64,000 nucleotides of DNA from Flavobacterium sp. N2038 (GCF_025947185.1 NZ_CP110001.1:806001-870000), one strand, 5' to 3'; positions 8,289-18,820 are shown, counted from the first letter of the stretch. Notes: generated from the letters alone by a model not told the origin. Numbers and translations: made by a program.

Positions 8289-8639
8289 TTATGTTAACGA
8301 ATTATCGTTTTCATTTGGGAAAATGATCCACGGTTTGAAGGTTTTAGCTTCTTCAAATTCCAGGGTCGCATATGAAATGATAATGATAATGTCGTCTTTT
8401 TGAACCTTTCTTGCTGCAGGACCATTCAGTGTGATTTCACCTGAATTTTTTTCTCCTTTAATAGCATAAGTTTCAAAACGCTCTCCATTATTGATGTTAA
8501 CGATTGATACTTTTTCGCCTTCAATGATGTTTGAGGCTTCCAGTAGGGTTTCATCAATAGTAATGCTGCCAATATAATTTAAATCGGCACCAGTTACTTT
8601 TACTCGATGAATTTTTGATTTTATAACTTGAATTTGCAT
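8289..8639 (-). CDS. panD: Aspartate 1-decarboxylase
   Basis: Pyruvoyl enzyme that converts L-aspartate to beta-alanine for pantothenate (vitamin B5 / CoA) synthesis. The 116-residue proenzyme has the self-cleavage site G24-S25 in NYIGSITIDE, where Ser25 becomes the pyruvoyl group, and the conserved NGERFETY and NGPAAR segments. It lies 14 bases downstream of panC on the same strand, so its product beta-alanine is made beside the enzyme that uses it. Length and motifs are typical. Confidence 0.95.
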   Translation of the reverse strand: MQIQVIKSKIHRVKVTGADLNYIGSITIDETLLEASNIIEGEKVSIVNINNGERFETYAIKGEKNSGEITLNGPAARKVQKDDIIIIISYATLEFEEAKTFKPWIIFPNENDNSLT

Positions 8640-8653
8640 GCTGCAAAGGTAAT

Positions 8654-9502
8654 TTAATTAAATGAAATGGTGTCAATTAACCTTATAGAATTAACAAATA
8701 CCGCTATAAACGCACGGTACTTTTTGTCTTTTATTTTATGATCAATTGATAATAATGTGGATTCGTCAGCAATTACGAAATATTCGAGGTCAAATCTTTC
8801 GTTATCTTTAAATGAATCTTCTACAAATTTTATGGTTTCTTCAGGAGTCCCGGTCTGGAAAATTTCTTTTGCTTCGTTCAGAACTTTGTAAATAATAGAA
8901 GCTTCTTTTCTTTCTTCGGCTGTTAAACGTTCATTACGCGAACTCATTGCCAGGAGATTTTCTTCTCTAAAAATTGGGCAGCCTACCACGTTTACGTTCA
9001 GGTTGTTTTTTTCTACCAGTTTCTTGACAATTTGCAATTGCTGAAAGTCTTTTTCTCCAAAATAAGCATTGGTTGGGGTTACAATTTCAAAAAGACGTTT
9101 TACGATAGTTCCAACTCCGTTAAAATGGCCGGGTCTGAATTTTCCTTCCATTTGATTTTCTAATCCATCAAAATCAAAAGATTGTGAAACGGTTTGTCCT
9201 TCGTAAATATCTTCAACCGATGGTGCGTATAGGATTATTTTGTCACTTAAACCTCGCATTTTTTTTACATCTTCTTCAAGAGTGCGTGGATATTTTTCAA
9301 GATCTTCAGGATTGTTGAACTGTGTAGGGTTTACGAAAATACTTACAACCGTATCATCGTTTTCTTTGAGTGATCGTTGCATTAATGCCAGATGCCCTTG
9401 GTGTAAAGCTCCCATGGTTGGTACAAACCCAATAGTGGAGTTTGCGGTTTTGATAGTTTTTAAATAAGCTATCAGAGCTACTTTGCCGTAGAAAATATGC
9501 AT
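8654..9502 (-). CDS. panC: Pantothenate synthetase (pantoate--beta-alanine ligase)
   Basis: ATP-dependent cytoplasmic ligase joining pantoate and beta-alanine. HIGH-type motif in MGALHQGHLALM and KMSKS-like LAMSSRNERL mark the nucleotidyltransferase fold. The reading frame extends to an ATG at 9532, but the -7 promoter box TATGTTTG occupies 9526-9533 and so covers that codon. The ATG at 9502 (MHIFYGK) gives a 282-residue protein that matches the usual N-terminus and leaves a leader of about 20 bases. It forms an operon with panD and is divergent from the GT5 gene. Confidence 0.95.
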   Translation of the reverse strand: MHIFYGKVALIAYLKTIKTANSTIGFVPTMGALHQGHLALMQRSLKENDDTVVSIFVNPTQFNNPEDLEKYPRTLEEDVKKMRGLSDKIILYAPSVEDIYEGQTVSQSFDFDGLENQMEGKFRPGHFNGVGTIVKRLFEIVTPTNAYFGEKDFQQLQIVKKLVEKNNLNVNVVGCPIFREENLLAMSSRNERLTAEERKEASIIYKVLNEAKEIFQTGTPEETIKFVEDSFKDNERFDLEYFVIADESTLLSIDHKIKDKKYRAFIAVFVNSIRLIDTISFN

Positions 9503-9525
9503 GGCGGTAATATTAAAATTTAGTG

Positions 9526-9533
9526 CAAACATA
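9526..9533 (-). promoter_or_regulatory. -7 promoter box for panC-panD
   Basis: On the minus strand the sequence reads TATGTTTG, an exact TAnnTTTG match. Its ATG is the upstream in-frame codon, which therefore cannot be the translation start if this promoter is used. Confidence 0.6.
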
Positions 9534-9564
9534 ATATATTAGTTATAAACTGCATAAATTTTTG

Positions 9565-9572
9565 TAATTTTG
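9565..9572 (+). promoter_or_regulatory. -7 promoter box for GT5-domain gene
   Basis: TAATTTTG matches TAnnTTTG, 38 bases before the ATG at 9611, and is back to back with the panC promoter box 32 bases away. Confidence 0.55.
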
Positions 9573-9610
9573 CAACGTTTTTATTACCAAAAATTAAGTA
9601 AAATACTATT

Positions 9611-10417
9611 ATGAAAGATAAGAGGATATTATATGTATCATCTGAAGTCGTGCCTTATTTGGCTGAAAATGAGGTTTCTTTAATGTCTTACGATGTTCCG
9701 AAAATGATTAATGACCAAGGCGGTCAGATAAGAATTTTCATGCCAAGATATGGAAACATCAACGAGAGAAGACATCAATTACACGAAGTCATTAGGCTTT
9801 CAGGAATGAATTTGGTAGTGAATGACTTAGATATGCCATTGATTATCAAAGTAGCTTCAATCCCTAAAGAAAGAATACAGGTTTATTTTATCGATAATGA
9901 TGAATATTTTAAGCGTAAAGCAACTTTTGCTGACGAAGAAGGTGTTTTGTATCCTGATAATGATGAAAGAGCAATCTTTTTTGCAAAAGGTGTTGTTGAA
10001 ACAGTAAAAAAATTAAATTGGGTACCAGATATTATTCACGTACATGGCTGGCTGGCTTCTATGCTTCCAATTTATATGAAGCATTATTATAAAAATGAGG
10101 CTTTGTTTTCTGAAACTAAAATTATTACATCAGTTTATGGTCAGTCGTTTGATGAGAACTTAGATTTAGAAATGATTAATAAGGTGAAATTTGACGGTGT
10201 TCCTCACGATGCTGTTGCAGATTTAGAAACACCTAATTACGAAAATGTATTAAAAGCTAGTATATTACATTCTGATGGTGTTATTATAGCCTCAGAAAAT
10301 GTTTCTCCAAGTTTAACAAAATTTATAGAATCTTCAGGAAAACCTTTTTTACCTTTCGCCTCGAAAGATGCATTCGCTGAAGCGTATACAAATTTCTATA
10401 GAACATTTGGTCTTTAA
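9611..10417 (+). CDS. GT5-type glycogen/starch synthase N-domain protein (single domain)
   Basis: Resembles only the N-terminal half of glycogen/starch synthases (GT5 catalytic domain): VSSEVVPY near the start, PDIIHVHGW at about 140 and a GxTxG-poor tail. At 268 residues it lacks the C-terminal GT1-like domain that completes the ADP-glucose site in true GlgA (about 480 residues), and the canonical KTGGL motif near the N-terminus reads AENEVSL. It is therefore unlikely to make glycogen. Short forms of this kind are, from memory, common in Flavobacteriia. It precedes the DUF4270 and glmS genes on the same strand with a 21-base gap. Function unknown. Confidence 0.75.
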   Translation: MKDKRILYVSSEVVPYLAENEVSLMSYDVPKMINDQGGQIRIFMPRYGNINERRHQLHEVIRLSGMNLVVNDLDMPLIIKVASIPKERIQVYFIDNDEYFKRKATFADEEGVLYPDNDERAIFFAKGVVETVKKLNWVPDIIHVHGWLASMLPIYMKHYYKNEALFSETKIITSVYGQSFDENLDLEMINKVKFDGVPHDAVADLETPNYENVLKASILHSDGVIIASENVSPSLTKFIESSGKPFLPFASKDAFAEAYTNFYRTFGL

Positions 10418-10438
10418 AAATTAACTTTATTATTAAAC

Positions 10439-12090
10439 ATGTGTAATACTTCTTTTATTAAGAAAATTCTATTAGTAGCAACAGTTGTTCTTTTATATTC
10501 TTGCGATAAAGATTTTAATGCGATTGGAGATGATTTAATCGGAGATAATCATTTTGATTTAGTGCCGCAGGATTACGGTGTCGTAGCTTATAATCAGGAG
10601 ATAACTCCAATTCAGTCAAATACTTTGAATGTTAATGGTTTGGGTATTTACGATAATCCTGTTTTGGGTACAACAACAGCAAATTTTTCGACTCAGGTTT
10701 CTTTGGTGGCTTATGCACCAACTATTGGAGCAGATCCAGAAATACAAAGTGTAACATTGAACATACCTTATTTTAGTCATGTGATAGCTGCTAAACCTGA
10801 AGGTGGTAGTACCTATGCGCTGGATTCTATTTACGGTTCTCCACAAGGAAAGCTTAATTTAAGTATTTATGAATCTGGGATTCAGATGCGTGGTAGTTTT
10901 TTTGACAATGGCACCCAATATCCGCAGTTTTATTATACAGACATGGATACGAGTACAGATCCAAACTATCTCAATTTTAATACGTCTAAGATACCTTATA
11001 TTGCTACTGGTAAACCATTAAATGATGATGCTAGTGATGCTCAAAACACAAAATTCTTTTTTGATTCAGAAGAAGTTGTAGAAAAAACTACAGATGCAGC
11101 AGGGTGGTAACCACAAAAAGAACCGTTCCCGCAATGAATTTAAACTTAAATAAAGCTTTTTTTCAGGATAAAATCTTAAAAGCTGCAGCTTCAAAGTTAG
11201 CAACACCAGATGCTTTTCAGGAGTATTTCAGAGGGTTGTATTTTAAAGTTGAAAGAGCAGATGGAAGCCCAAGTAATATGGCTTTGATGAATTTTGCAAA
11301 AGGTAAAATTACCATTAAGTATAAAGCAAAAACAGCAAGTACAAGTGATGCTGCAGATACTACAGAGGATAAGTCTTTGGAGATAAGCTTGACCGGAGCA
11401 ACAGCAGGCTTGCTTAAGGATGATAAGAGTGCAGAATATTCAGAGGCAATAAAAACAGCAAATATAAATGTAACAACAGGAGACCAGAGACTTTATTTAA
11501 AAGGTGGTCAGGGATCGTTGGCAGTTATAGAGCTAAAAGATTTTGGAGCACAACTGGAAGAGATTAAAAAAAGCGGATGGATGGTAAACGAGGCTAATTT
11601 AGTGTTTACTATTGATGCAGATAAAATGGCTGTAAAAGGTTCAGATAATTTGCAGGCAAAAGAACCTAGAAGAGTTTTATTTATACGACTTAACAAATAA
11701 TGTACCTCTTGTTGATTATACAGCCGACAGATCAACAAGTTTGTCTGCTAGTGATCCAAGTATGAGTAAGATTATTTTTGGTGTATAATTAATCGTGATC
11801 CTGCTACAAAAAGAGGAACTACCTATAAAATTAGATTAACTCAGCATGTTCGTAATCTTATTAAGAGCTCAACTGCGGTTAATGTTAAATTAGGTTTAGT
11901 TGTTATTGATGATATTAGTATCACAGCATCAAATAAATTGAAGGTGAAGAACGATGTCATTTCAGATGCACCAAGAGCAACAGTTGTAGCTCCGTTAGGA
12001 ACAATATTATATGGTAATAATATTCCTTCGACAGATGCGAATTACAGCAAGAGATTAAAGCTCGAGGTTTACTACACGAAACCAAATTAA
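10439..12090 (+). CDS. DUF4270 lipoprotein (three frameshifts as sequenced)
   Basis: Lipoprotein with signal ending at YSC (Cys22) and a beta-rich DUF4270-type body (ITPIQSNTLNVNGLGIYDNPVLGTTTANF early, YKIRLTQHVRNLI late). The frame breaks three times: a missing G in the run at 11102-11104, an extra A at 11695-11697 and a missing G next to 11783. Correcting these gives one continuous frame of 550 residues ending at 12090, and the protein reads smoothly across each junction. No function is established for the family; it is probably an outer-envelope lipoprotein. It sits between the GT5 and glmS genes. The breaks look like sequence errors rather than decay. Confidence 0.8.
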
Positions 12091-12099
12091 TAAATATAT

Positions 12100-13946
12100 A
12101 TGTGTGGAATTGTTGGATATATAGGTCACAGAGAGGCCTATCCTATTGTTATTAAGGGGTTAAAGAGGCTCGAATACAGAGGCTATGATAGCGCCGGAGT
12201 GATGTTGTTTGATGAGTCTGGAGTAAAAGTTTGTAAAACAAAGGAAAGGTTTCTGACCTGGAAGCTAAAGCAAAAGATAATCTTACCACAAACGGAACGA
12301 TCGGAATTGGACATACGCGTTGGGCAACGCATGGTGTTCCAAATGATGTGAACTCACATCCGCATCTTTCTAATTCAGGTGAATTGGTAATTATTCATAA
12401 CGGTATTATTGAAAATTACGCTCCGCTTAAAGAGGAGTTGATAAAAAGAGGTTATACTTTTAAATCAGATACAGATACTGAAGTCTTAGTTAATTTAATT
12501 GAAGAAGTTCAGAAAAACGAAAACATCAAATTAGGTAAAGCAGTTCAGATAGCTTTAAACCAGGTTGTTGGTGCTTATGCTATTGCTGTTTTTGATAAAA
12601 AGAATCCTGACGAAATTGTTGCTGCAAGATTAGGTAGCCCATTAGCAATTGGTGTTGGTGAGGGTGAGTACTTTATTGCATCTGATGCATCTCCTTTTAT
12701 CGAGTATACTTCAAATGCGATTTATCTTGAAGATGGTGAAATGGCAAATATTCGTTTGCACAAACCACTTAAGGTTAGAAAAATAAAAGATGACTCATTA
12801 GTTGATCCTTATATTCAGCAGCTTCAAATGAATTTGGAGCAAATCGAAAAAGGAGGTTATGATCACTTCATGCTTAAAGAAATCTATGAGCAGCCAAGTG
12901 TTATTAAAGATACTTACAGAGGAAGACTTCATGCAAATGAAGGAATTGTTCAGATGGCAGGTGTTGAGGATAATCTTGAAAAATTTCTGAATGCTAAACG
13001 AATTCTAATCGTGGCTTGTGGTACTTCATGGCACGCAGGATTGGTTGCAGAGTATATTTTTGAAGAGTTCACGAGAATTCCTGTTGAAGTAGAATATGCG
13101 TCTGAATTCAGATACAGAAATCCTATTATCAATAAAGACGATGTTGTTATTGCTATTTCTCAATCTGGAGAAACTGCTGATACCATGGCGGCTATTAAAT
13201 TGGCAAAAGAAAACGGTGCTTTCGTTTTTGGAGTTTGTAATGTTGTTGGATCATCTATTTCAAGAGAAAGTCATGCAGGTGCTTATACACATGCAGGACC
13301 GGAAATCGGAGTAGCTTCTACAAAAGCATTTACAACTCAGATCACGGTTTTAACTATGATCGCTTTGAAATTAGGAAAAGCTAAAGGAACTTTGTCAAAC
13401 CCTGATTTTCATGCTTATTTACAAGAATTAGAATTAATTCCTGAAAAAGTAAGCGAAGCATTAGAGACTAATGAGAGAGCAAAAGAAATTGCAGCAGCTT
13501 TTAAAGATGCTCCAAATTGTCTTTATTTAGGTCGTGGGTATAATTTTCCGGTTGCGCTTGAAGGAGCATTAAAACTTAAAGAGATATCGTATATTCATGC
13601 TGAAGGATATCCGGCAGCAGAAATGAAACATGGTCCAATTGCTTTAATTGATGAGCATATGCCGGTTATTGTTATTGCGCCTAAGCAAGGACATTACGAT
13701 AAAATTGTAAGTAACATTCAGGAAATTAAATCTAGAAGCGGTAAAATTATCGCAGTAGTAACTAAAGGAGATACTCAGGTTCGCGAATTAGCGGATTATG
13801 TAATCGAAATTCCTGAAACTTCAGATGCATTGTCACCGCTTATTACTACAATTCCATTACAATTGCTTTCATACTATATTGCAGTTATGAGAGGATGTAA
13901 TGTAGATCAGCCACGTAACTTAGCAAAATCAGTTACAGTAGAATAG
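12100..13946 (+). CDS. glmS: Glutamine--fructose-6-phosphate aminotransferase (one frameshift as sequenced)
   Basis: Makes glucosamine-6-phosphate from fructose-6-phosphate and glutamine, the entry to peptidoglycan and lipid A sugars. The N-terminal glutaminase begins MCGIVGYIG with the nucleophile Cys2. Two SIS sugar-isomerase domains follow ([20 protein letters not shown]), and the C-terminus is the typical [13 protein letters not shown]. The frame breaks at 12240-12242, where one A is missing from an A-run. Restoring it gives [13 protein letters not shown], then GHTRWATHG, and a 615-residue protein of normal length. It lies 9 bases after the DUF4270 gene and ends in a strong terminator. 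GlmS is normally essential, so the break is probably an error. Confidence 0.95.
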
Positions 13947-13972
13947 TATATTTTAAAATACAAATAATGTTA

Positions 13973-14003
13973 AAAAAGCGAGATTTAGGTCTCGCTTTTT
14001 TTT
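13973..14003 (+). terminator. Intrinsic terminator after glmS
   Basis: Hairpin GCGAGA / TCTCGC with 6-base loop, preceded by six A and followed by a run of T. The rest of 13947-14276 is AT-rich with no further recognisable gene or exact TAnnTTTG box. Confidence 0.88.
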
Positions 14004-14276
14004 ATTATCAAATTTTTTTTCTGAGTGGTGTATTTTTATTAAATCCGCAAAAAAGACTGAAAATTTAATATGTATGCATAGTATTGAAGTGGTTCTGTGT
14101 TTATTATTTGATATTACCCCAATAAAATCAATTACGAAATAGTTAAAATTGTAACTAAATTTATACTGATTATGAGTTTTTTTTAACGTTTTTTTATAAA
14201 TATTAAAATTATTTGTATTTTGGCTTAATCAACTGAAATTAACTATTTTAAAAAAACTAACCAAAAACTAACCCTA

Positions 14277-17108
14277 ATGAGAGTCTACTTGCTAATTATG
14301 TTGTTTTTTAGCGGAATATCTTTTGCGCAAAATACAATAACCGGTTCAGTTACTGATGGTAACAAACAATCTATTCCTGGTGCCAATGTAAATGTTGTAG
14401 GCAGTACTACTGGAGCTTCAACCGATTTCGACGGTACCTTTAAATTAAATACTACTGCCAAGCCACCATTTTCTATTAAAGTGTCTGCTGTTGGTTTTGA
14501 GACTAAAACGATTAGTATTACTTCTGCAAATCAAAAAGTAGATGTAGTGCTAAAAGGTGAAGAAACAAAACTTGATGAAATTGTCGTTTCGGCCTCAAGA
14601 ACTCCGGAAAGAGTTTTAGAATCTCCTGTTACAATTGAAAGAATGGGAATTCAGGAGATCAAGAAAACAGCTTCGCCATCTTTTTATGATGGTATGGAGA
14701 ACATGAAAGAGGTACAGATGAATACGAGTAGTATGACTTTTAAATCTGTTAATACCAGAGGATTTGCTACTGTTGCAAATACACGTTTCATGCAGTTGGT
14801 TGACGGGATGGATAATTCATCACCTTTATTGAATTTCGTTTTAGGGAACATGATTGGTGTTTCTGAGATTGATGTTCAGAGCGTCGAGTTACTTCCGGGG
14901 GCATCATCTGCTTTGTATGGGGCAAATGCTTTTAACGGAATTTTATTCATGACCAGTAAAAGCCCATTTACAAATCAGGGAATTTCTACTTATTTTAAAT
15001 ATGGTATGACTTCGCAAGATGCGGCGGGGACAAATGGTTATTATGATTTTGGTCTTAGAATGGCTCATGCTTTTAATAAGTATATAGCGGTGAAGGCTAA
15101 TTTTACTTACATGGAAGCTACAGATTGGTACGCTACAAATTATGATGATAAAACGAGAGCAGGGATAGACAGGACGGATCCAAATTATGATGGTATCAAT
15201 GTGTATGGTGATGAAGCTTCTACAAATATAAAAGGAGTTGGACAAAAATTAGAAGCTATGGGCTTGATTCCGGCTGGAGCATCTAATCTTCTTCCAAATT
15301 CAAATGTAAGCAGAACCGGATATAATGAAACGGATTTAACTAATAATAAAGCAGGGAATACAAAAATTGATTTCTCTTTTCATGGCAGACCTTTTGGGGA
15401 TGAAAGATTAGAGATTATCTGGCAAAGTAAATTTGGTATGGGTAATGCCGTGTATCAGGGAGCGAACAGATATTATTTAAACAACTTTTTTATGCAACAG
15501 CATAAAATAGAGTTCAAAGGGAAAAACTTTTTCTTAAGAGGGTATACCACTTCTGAAGATGGAGGAAATTCTTATGATATGGTTTTTACCGGAATTAATA
15601 TAAATAGAAAATGGAAAGATGACAACACCTGGTTTGGTCAGTATGCAGGAGCTTTTATTCAGGGAACTTTAGGTGGTATGACACCACAACAAGCACACGC
15701 AGTAGCAAGAAGTACGGCTGATACCGGTCGTTTTTTACCGGGATCGGAACAGTTTAAAACAGCTTTTAATCAGGTTATTGACGACCCAAGTGTTCTTACA
15801 GGTTCAAAATTAGTTGATAATTCAAGAATTTATCATTCAGATGCAAATTACAATTTCAGAGATCTGATAAAATTTGCTGAGATTCAGGTTGGTGGTTCTT
15901 TTAGATTGTATGAGTTGAATTCTCATGGCAGAATTTATACAGATGCAAATGGTCCTATTAATTATAATGAATATGGAGCTTATACACAATTGATGAAAAA
16001 ATTCATGGAGGACAGGCTGAAGTTTACAGGGTCAATTCGTTATGATAAATCTAAAAACTTCGACGGAAACTTTTCACCTCGTTTATCTTTAGTGTATTCG
16101 GCAGGGGAAAAGAAGAATCATAATTTTAGAGGGTCTTTCCAGACTGGTTTTAGAAATCCGTCTACTCAGGATCAATATATCGGATTTAATATTGGGAACG
16201 CTGTGTTGATTGGTTCTGCTCCTGATAATTTATCAAGATTTAGCGAGACTTTTAACTTAAGTGCAGAAGGTCAGTCCTATAGTGGCGGAAGTGCAACAAA
16301 AGTTATGACGGGTAATGATGCTTATGGTAACTCATATTTAGCAACTTCAGTAAGTGCATTTGCTGCAAAGGCAGGAAGTGATCCGGTTGCAGCCGCTGCA
16401 TTGTTGAAAAAATCAACAGCTAATTATGTTAAACCTGAAGAAGTAAAAGCTTTTGAATTAGGATATCGTTCTGTTTTTGATGGCTTATCTGTAGATCTTA
16501 ATGGATATTATAATATCTATAATAACTTTATTGGTAATCTTAATGTGATTTCTCCTTATTATGGAACAGCGCAAGATAATCCTAATCTTGCAGGAGGGCC
16601 AGCTGATCCGGGATTCCAATCCGTTCGTGCAATACAAAACGGAGAATATAGAACATACCAATTGTATACAAATTCAGATGTAGAAATTCATTCACTTGGT
16701 TTTGGGGTAGGGCTTTCTAAAAAAGTAATCGCAGATTATGAATTAGGGGTAAACTACAACTATGCTCAGTTTGATTTTGATCAGGCTAAAGATCCAAGTT
16801 TTGAGGCAGGCTTTAATACGCCAAAACACAGAATTAAAGTGTCTCTTGGAAATGATAAATTGTTCGAAAACTTTGGATTCAATATTAGTGGAAGATGGAA
16901 CAGTGAATACGAATGGGAATCTAGTTTTGCTGATGGTACAATTAAATCGGCAACAGTTATAGATGCTCAGGTTAATTATACAATTCCAAAATTAAAATCT
17001 GTTGTAAAATTGGGTGCTGCTAATATTGGAGGAAAAGAGTACTACCAGGTAATTGGAGCCGGATTAATCGGACAGCAATATTTTGCTTCGTGGACAATCA
17101 ATCCGTAA
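14277..17108 (+). CDS. TonB-dependent outer-membrane receptor
   Basis: A 943-residue outer-membrane beta-barrel importer. It has a signal peptide (LLIMLFFSGISFAQ), a carboxypeptidase-regulatory-like domain (about 22-95: ITGSVTDGNKQSIPGANVNV), a plug domain with LDEIVVSASRTPERVLESPV and the VELLPGASSALYGANAFNGIL signature, then a long barrel. It resembles SusC-type receptors but the partner gene is an SGNH-hydrolase lipoprotein rather than SusD. Together they probably bind and import a TonB-energised substrate that the lipoprotein trims. The ligand cannot be told from sequence. No Fur box or other regulator is visible upstream. Confidence 0.9.
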   Translation: MRVYLLIMLFFSGISFAQNTITGSVTDGNKQSIPGANVNVVGSTTGASTDFDGTFKLNTTAKPPFSIKVSAVGFETKTISITSANQKVDVVLKGEETKLDEIVVSASRTPERVLESPVTIERMGIQEIKKTASPSFYDGMENMKEVQMNTSSMTFKSVNTRGFATVANTRFMQLVDGMDNSSPLLNFVLGNMIGVSEIDVQSVELLPGASSALYGANAFNGILFMTSKSPFTNQGISTYFKYGMTSQDAAGTNGYYDFGLRMAHAFNKYIAVKANFTYMEATDWYATNYDDKTRAGIDRTDPNYDGINVYGDEASTNIKGVGQKLEAMGLIPAGASNLLPNSNVSRTGYNETDLTNNKAGNTKIDFSFHGRPFGDERLEIIWQSKFGMGNAVYQGANRYYLNNFFMQQHKIEFKGKNFFLRGYTTSEDGGNSYDMVFTGININRKWKDDNTWFGQYAGAFIQGTLGGMTPQQAHAVARSTADTGRFLPGSEQFKTAFNQVIDDPSVLTGSKLVDNSRIYHSDANYNFRDLIKFAEIQVGGSFRLYELNSHGRIYTDANGPINYNEYGAYTQLMKKFMEDRLKFTGSIRYDKSKNFDGNFSPRLSLVYSAGEKKNHNFRGSFQTGFRNPSTQDQYIGFNIGNAVLIGSAPDNLSRFSETFNLSAEGQSYSGGSATKVMTGNDAYGNSYLATSVSAFAAKAGSDPVAAAALLKKSTANYVKPEEVKAFELGYRSVFDGLSVDLNGYYNIYNNFIGNLNVISPYYGTAQDNPNLAGGPADPGFQSVRAIQNGEYRTYQLYTNSDVEIHSLGFGVGLSKKVIADYELGVNYNYAQFDFDQAKDPSFEAGFNTPKHRIKVSLGNDKLFENFGFNISGRWNSEYEWESSFADGTIKSATVIDAQVNYTIPKLKSVVKLGAANIGGKEYYQVIGAGLIGQQYFASWTINP

Positions 17109-17189
17109 TTTTTAAATGTAAATCAAAAAATGTTATTTGTGTTTCTGAATGAATAATTTGGAAACAGGTAATTATAAAATATATAAGTT

Positions 17190-18668
17190 ATGATAAAAAA
17201 TTTCAAATGGCTAGTATTGGTTTCGTTAACCTTTATGGCTTGTAATAGTGATGATGATGTTGCTGCTGTAGTTGATTCTTCTGATGGGTTGCCGTTGACT
17301 TCCGGTTCAGCTGATTTTGCAAATTATGTTGCTTTGGGAGATTCCTTTGCGGCCGGTTTTAGTGATAATGCTTTGTTTATTAAAGGGCAGCAAGGAGCAT
17401 ATACCAATGTTATTGCTCAGCAATTTGCTTTAATAACCAAGGCAACTTTTACTACTCCATTAATGAATGATAATATAGGAGGGTTGTTATTAGGTGGGAA
17501 TGTAATCAGTGGGCCGCGTTTGTATTTTAATGGAAAAGCTCCTGTTTCTGTAGATGGAGTACCGACAACAGAGGTTACTGCACATCTTTCGGGTACTTTT
17601 AATAATTTAGGAGTTCCTGGCGCCAGAAGTTATCACTTAGTTGCTCCTGGTTATGGTAACGTGGCTGGAGTAGCAACGGGGAAGGCTAATCCGTATTTTG
17701 TAAGATTTGCAAGTTCTCCGACTACAACAGTTTTGGCAGATGCAATGGCACAATCGCCTACTTTTTTCTCATTATGGATTGGAGGAAATGATGTTTTAGG
17801 ATATGCTACATCGGGAGGTACAGGTAAAGACCAGACTGGTAACATGGATCCGTCGACTTATTCAGGAAGTGATATTACAGATCCTACTGTTTTTAAAACG
17901 GTTTATACTAATATAATAAATGGATTAACAGCTAAAGGAGCAAAAGGTGTAATAGCAAACTTGCCTAATATTACGTCATTACCTTATTTTACAACTGTTC
18001 CATATAATCCTGTAGGATTAACAGCAGAGAAAGCTGCTCAATTAAATGCGGGATACGCAACTTACAACGGAGGCTTGCAGCAAATGAAAGCCTTAGGTTT
18101 ATTGACTGCAGATGAAGTTGCAAAAAGAACTATAAACTTTGTAGCAGGAAGCAATCCTGTTGTGCTTGAGGATAGTTATTTGACGAATCTTTCTGCTTAT
18201 AAGCTTCCTTCATACAGGCAAGCTACAAAAGAAGATTTAGTGGTTTTAACAGCTATGAATTTTATAGGGACACTTATTAATGAAGATCCGACAAAAGTAA
18301 ATGGGGTTTCGGTGCCTTTAGCAGACAAATGGGTGTTGACCAAAGATGAAATTGCTGAAGTGGCTAAAGCTACTAAGTCTTACAATGAAACTATTGCGGA
18401 AGTAGGTACTGCAAAAAAATTAGCTGTTTTAGATACAGAAGCTCTAATGAAGCAAATTGCAGGTGCAGGAATTTCAGCTAATGGCTTTACAATGAAATCT
18501 ACATTTGTAACCGGAGGTGCTTTTTCTTTAGATGGAGTTCATCCATCACCAAGAGGATATGCTCTAATTGCTAATAAATTTATTGAGGTTATCAACGCTA
18601 AGTACGGATCAAACTTAAATGGAGTAAACATAGGTAATTATCCTGTTATGTTTCCGAAGGTACTATAG
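17190..18668 (+). CDS. Surface SGNH/GDSL-family hydrolase lipoprotein
   Basis: Lipoprotein with a signal ending in FMAC (Cys18), followed at once by NSDDD. Such a Ser/Asp-rich stretch after the lipid cysteine resembles the Bacteroidota lipoprotein export signal that sends lipoproteins to the cell surface. The SGNH hydrolase blocks are present: GDSFAAGFSD (nucleophile S52), LGVPGARS, WIGGNDVLG and DGVHPSPRG (D448, H451). The enzyme should hydrolyse an ester; the substrate is unknown. It follows the TonB receptor by 81 bases with no terminator between, suggesting an uptake/hydrolysis pair. A terminator closes the unit at 18699-18735. Confidence 0.85.
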   Translation: MIKNFKWLVLVSLTFMACNSDDDVAAVVDSSDGLPLTSGSADFANYVALGDSFAAGFSDNALFIKGQQGAYTNVIAQQFALITKATFTTPLMNDNIGGLLLGGNVISGPRLYFNGKAPVSVDGVPTTEVTAHLSGTFNNLGVPGARSYHLVAPGYGNVAGVATGKANPYFVRFASSPTTTVLADAMAQSPTFFSLWIGGNDVLGYATSGGTGKDQTGNMDPSTYSGSDITDPTVFKTVYTNIINGLTAKGAKGVIANLPNITSLPYFTTVPYNPVGLTAEKAAQLNAGYATYNGGLQQMKALGLLTADEVAKRTINFVAGSNPVVLEDSYLTNLSAYKLPSYRQATKEDLVVLTAMNFIGTLINEDPTKVNGVSVPLADKWVLTKDEIAEVAKATKSYNETIAEVGTAKKLAVLDTEALMKQIAGAGISANGFTMKSTFVTGGAFSLDGVHPSPRGYALIANKFIEVINAKYGSNLNGVNIGNYPVMFPKVL

Positions 18669-18698
18669 TTATAATAAAGCCAATTTTTTTTAGGAAGA

Positions 18699-18735
18699 AA
18701 GTCACTCATTGATAAAATGCAGTGGCTTTTTTTTA
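18699..18735 (+). terminator. Intrinsic terminator after SGNH hydrolase gene
   Basis: AGTCACT and AGTGGCT pair with one G-T wobble and are followed by eight T. Confidence 0.75.
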
Positions 18736-18820
18736 GGAGGGTAAAAATTGCTTTTTTGCTTATTTGAAGGCTGACTTTTAGGAATCAAACAAAATGATGC
18801 TATTTTTTATGAAAAAAAAA

